NCBI GenBank assembly: GCA_027257055.1
Contig: JAPVLO010000182.1
Coordinates: forward strand, 3,596,001-3,660,000
From: Cephalopachus bancanus
Taxonomy: Eukaryota > Chordata > Mammalia > Primates > Tarsiidae
Direction: 5' to 3'
Length of the DNA: 64,000 bases
A model generated the notes under the pieces. That model worked only from the letters and a program-made list of their open reading frames with translations, made no database searches and had not been told where the DNA came from. How positions within the stretch are numbered: the first letter of the stretch is position 1; every line of letters begins with the position of its first letter. Shown piece after piece: positions 62,031 to 64,000 of this stretch. Both the position numbers and the translations under genes were made by a program.

Positions 62031-62633
62031 CTTGGAAGCACCTGGTTGGTGTCTTGGGGGATTGGGTTATCTCTAAGACCAAGAACAAAATTAGAGAGGC
62101 TTTATAGCACCTCATGCTGGGGAGAAGTTCCTAAATAAAATGATGTCCAGTGCCAGAAAGAAGAAAGGATCTTGGCAGAGAATAAATGTCCACTGCAGAT
62201 CAGGGTTAAACTCATCCTGGCTCTGACCATCCCTTGTCTGTTCCCTGCTAAGCCCTCTTCTCCAAGTTGAGAGACATCTTCTAGCCCAGGAGTCTTCCTG
62301 TTTATCATCTTGGTATGGAGAGTCTGTCCCCAGTACACAAAACTTTTTGTGGGTAAACTGTGATGGGAGCATATACTGACAACAGTGGTGTTGGCAATAG
62401 AGAAGAGGAGAACTGGATTCCACTGTAGTTTTCCCACCCAGGTCAACAGACCCAGACCGAGCCTCCAGCAACATTTTCATTGGCATGTGCGTCCACTGGC
62501 ATCTTTGGCCTTTCTTTATAATGATGAGCGGACACTGGCCACGGAGGCAGTAGTTAGCACCAGAGTAATAGTTTTCAGAGTTTCAAATGCAGTAGAACCC
62601 CTTTTAGTTGTCACAAAGAAAACAGTATGCAGG
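62031..62633. other. Intergenic, no gene recognised
   Basis: Unique-looking; short frames on both strands. Confidence 0.4.
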
Positions 62634-62937
62634 CCGGGCACAGTGGCTCTCATTTGTAATCCTAGCATTTGGGGAGGCTGAGGCAAGAGGATTGCTTGAG
62701 GCCAGGAGTTTGAGAACAGCCTGGGTAACAAGACCTTGTCTCTACAAAAACTAAATATAAAAAAATTAACCAGGTGTAGTGGCGCATACCTGGAGTCCCA
62801 GCTACTTGGGAAGCTGAGGGAGAAGGATTGCCTGAGCCCAGGAGTCAAGTTGCAGTGAGCCATGATCATGCTGCTGCACTCTAGCCTGGGCCATGGAGTG
62901 AGACCCCAATTCAAAAAAAATAATAAGAAAGAAAAGA
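62634..62937 (+). repeat. Alu, older
   Basis: CAGTATGCAG occurs on both sides (62622-62631 and 62941-62950). Confidence 0.9.
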
Positions 62938-63045
62938 AATCAGTATGCAGAAGTTCAATATGCAGAACAGATTAGATTAGACCAGAGACAATGCAGTTGA
63001 AGCTTCCTTTGTGCCACCCTCCATAGGAGTCAATGAAAGGGTTAT

Positions 63046-63348
63046 GGCTGGGCTCAGTGGCTCAGCCTATAATCCTAGCACTTTGGGAGGCTGAGATGAG
63101 TGGATTGCCTGAGCCCCTGGATTCGAGGCCAACCCAGGAATTTGGCAAGACCTTGTCTCTACAATAAATAGAAAAAAATCAGCCAGGCGTGGTAGCACAT
63201 GCCTGTAATTCCGGCTACTGGGAAGGCTGAGGCAGAAGGATCGCCGGAGCCCAGCAGGTCGAGGCTGCGGTGGCCGGGAGCGGCCACGGCACTCCAGTCT
63301 GGGCGACAGAGTGAGACTCCAACTCAAAATAAATAAAATTAAAATAAA
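63046..63348 (+). repeat. Alu, full length, young local subfamily
   Basis: Exact right-arm hairpin; tail AAAATAAATAAAATTAAAAT. Confidence 0.92.
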
Positions 63349-63860
63349 ATACAATCTATCTCCCAGCGGGGCTTCCGGAATGTTAGATCGGACCCATTGG
63401 GGTGGGGTTGTGTGATCCCATGCCACGTGAAAGATGCAAAAAATTGCACAGAAGCTAGATTGGAAAATGCAGTTTATTTAGGAAGTAAATTAGAGAGTTG
63501 AGATTCACCACTCCAAGGTAGAAGAGGGAGCCAAAGCTTAGGAAACAGTGGCCATGGCTCAAAGAGCACACAGCTCAAAGAGTTTAGCAAAGCAGTGGCG
63601 ACTGCTGTTTGAAGCTGAGTGCCTTTTAACCCTTTCCCTTGACGTAGCAGGTCATTAAGGTGGTCGGGTGGTGGTCTGCTCCACATCATCACGAAAGGCA
63701 GGTAGGCACAGGTACTGATGTCAGGTGATGGACAGCTGGTGGATGGGTGGGTTAGTCACACGACTGCTGCCATGGTGGTTTGGTAAAGGTCACAAAGGGC
63801 TGATCAGGTTAACTTGGGTCTTATGGGTGGAGGCAAATACTTGAAATAGAAGAGGTAGCG
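63349..63860. other. Intergenic, no gene recognised
   Basis: Unique-looking block near the window end. Confidence 0.4.
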
Positions 63861-64000
63861 AGGGGCGGTAGCTCACGTAATCCCAGCACTTTGAAAGGCG
63901 GAAGTCAGAGCATTGCCTGAGCCTACGGGTTCCAGACCAGCCTGGGCAACGTGGCGAGACCTTGTCTCTACAATACATCAAAAAAAGTAGCCAGGTGCGG
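63861..64000 (+). repeat. Alu, cut by the window end
   Basis: Left arm from GAGGGGCGGTAGCTCACG to the linker CAATACATCAAAAAAAG and the first right-arm bases. Confidence 0.88.

Overview
This is primate nuclear DNA. Dimeric Alu SINEs on both strands, L1/L2/MIR/MER fossils and a spliced gene with canonical GT-AG introns leave no room for a prokaryotic or viral source. The gene content is one complete protein-coding gene, CD2 (T-cell and NK-cell adhesion receptor), on the minus strand. Its coding sequence runs from the ATG at 16852 to the stop at 3349 in five exons (61, 306, 234, 123 and 323 coding nt; 1047 nt, 348 codons plus stop). All splice sites and phases fit, and the size is close to the 351 residues of human CD2.

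The likely source is a non-anthropoid haplorhine, i.e. a tarsier; this is an inference. The youngest Alus derive from an AluJ-like master but share their own changes: a one-base deletion in the pol III A-box region, a left arm with GATTGCCTGAGCCCGCGGG, a linker CTACAATAAATCAAAAA, and a right arm with a perfect 7-bp GC hairpin. No AluS/AluY copies and no strepsirrhine-type right arms were recognised.

Layout. 1-2916: 3' flank of CD2 with four plus-strand Alus; in human CD2 the locus control region lies on this side. 2917-16852: CD2 with two poly(A) signals about 400 bp apart, and four introns carrying Alus, MIRs, an L1 3' end and a MER5A-like element. 16856-17417: 5' flank and probable promoter. 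17418-64000: intergenic DNA, which by human synteny leads toward IGSF3. It holds about fifty Alus (several nested, one a three-arm unit), L2 and MIR fossils, a MaLR LTR, a hAT-like element and a CR1/L3-like block. At 50.4-55.8 kb a 5'-inverted L1 was later hit by an RPL21 processed pseudogene, a mariner fragment and several Alus. Low-repeat islands near 34-36, 36.3-38, 40.9-42.5, 48.8-49.9 and 59-61.7 kb contain no gene I can recognise.

I found no undescribed multi-gene system. The most notable points are derived features of CD2 (two extra ectodomain cysteines, an altered first CD2BP2 motif, an extra in-frame upstream ATG) and of the Alu family (hairpin, trimer, foldback palindrome).
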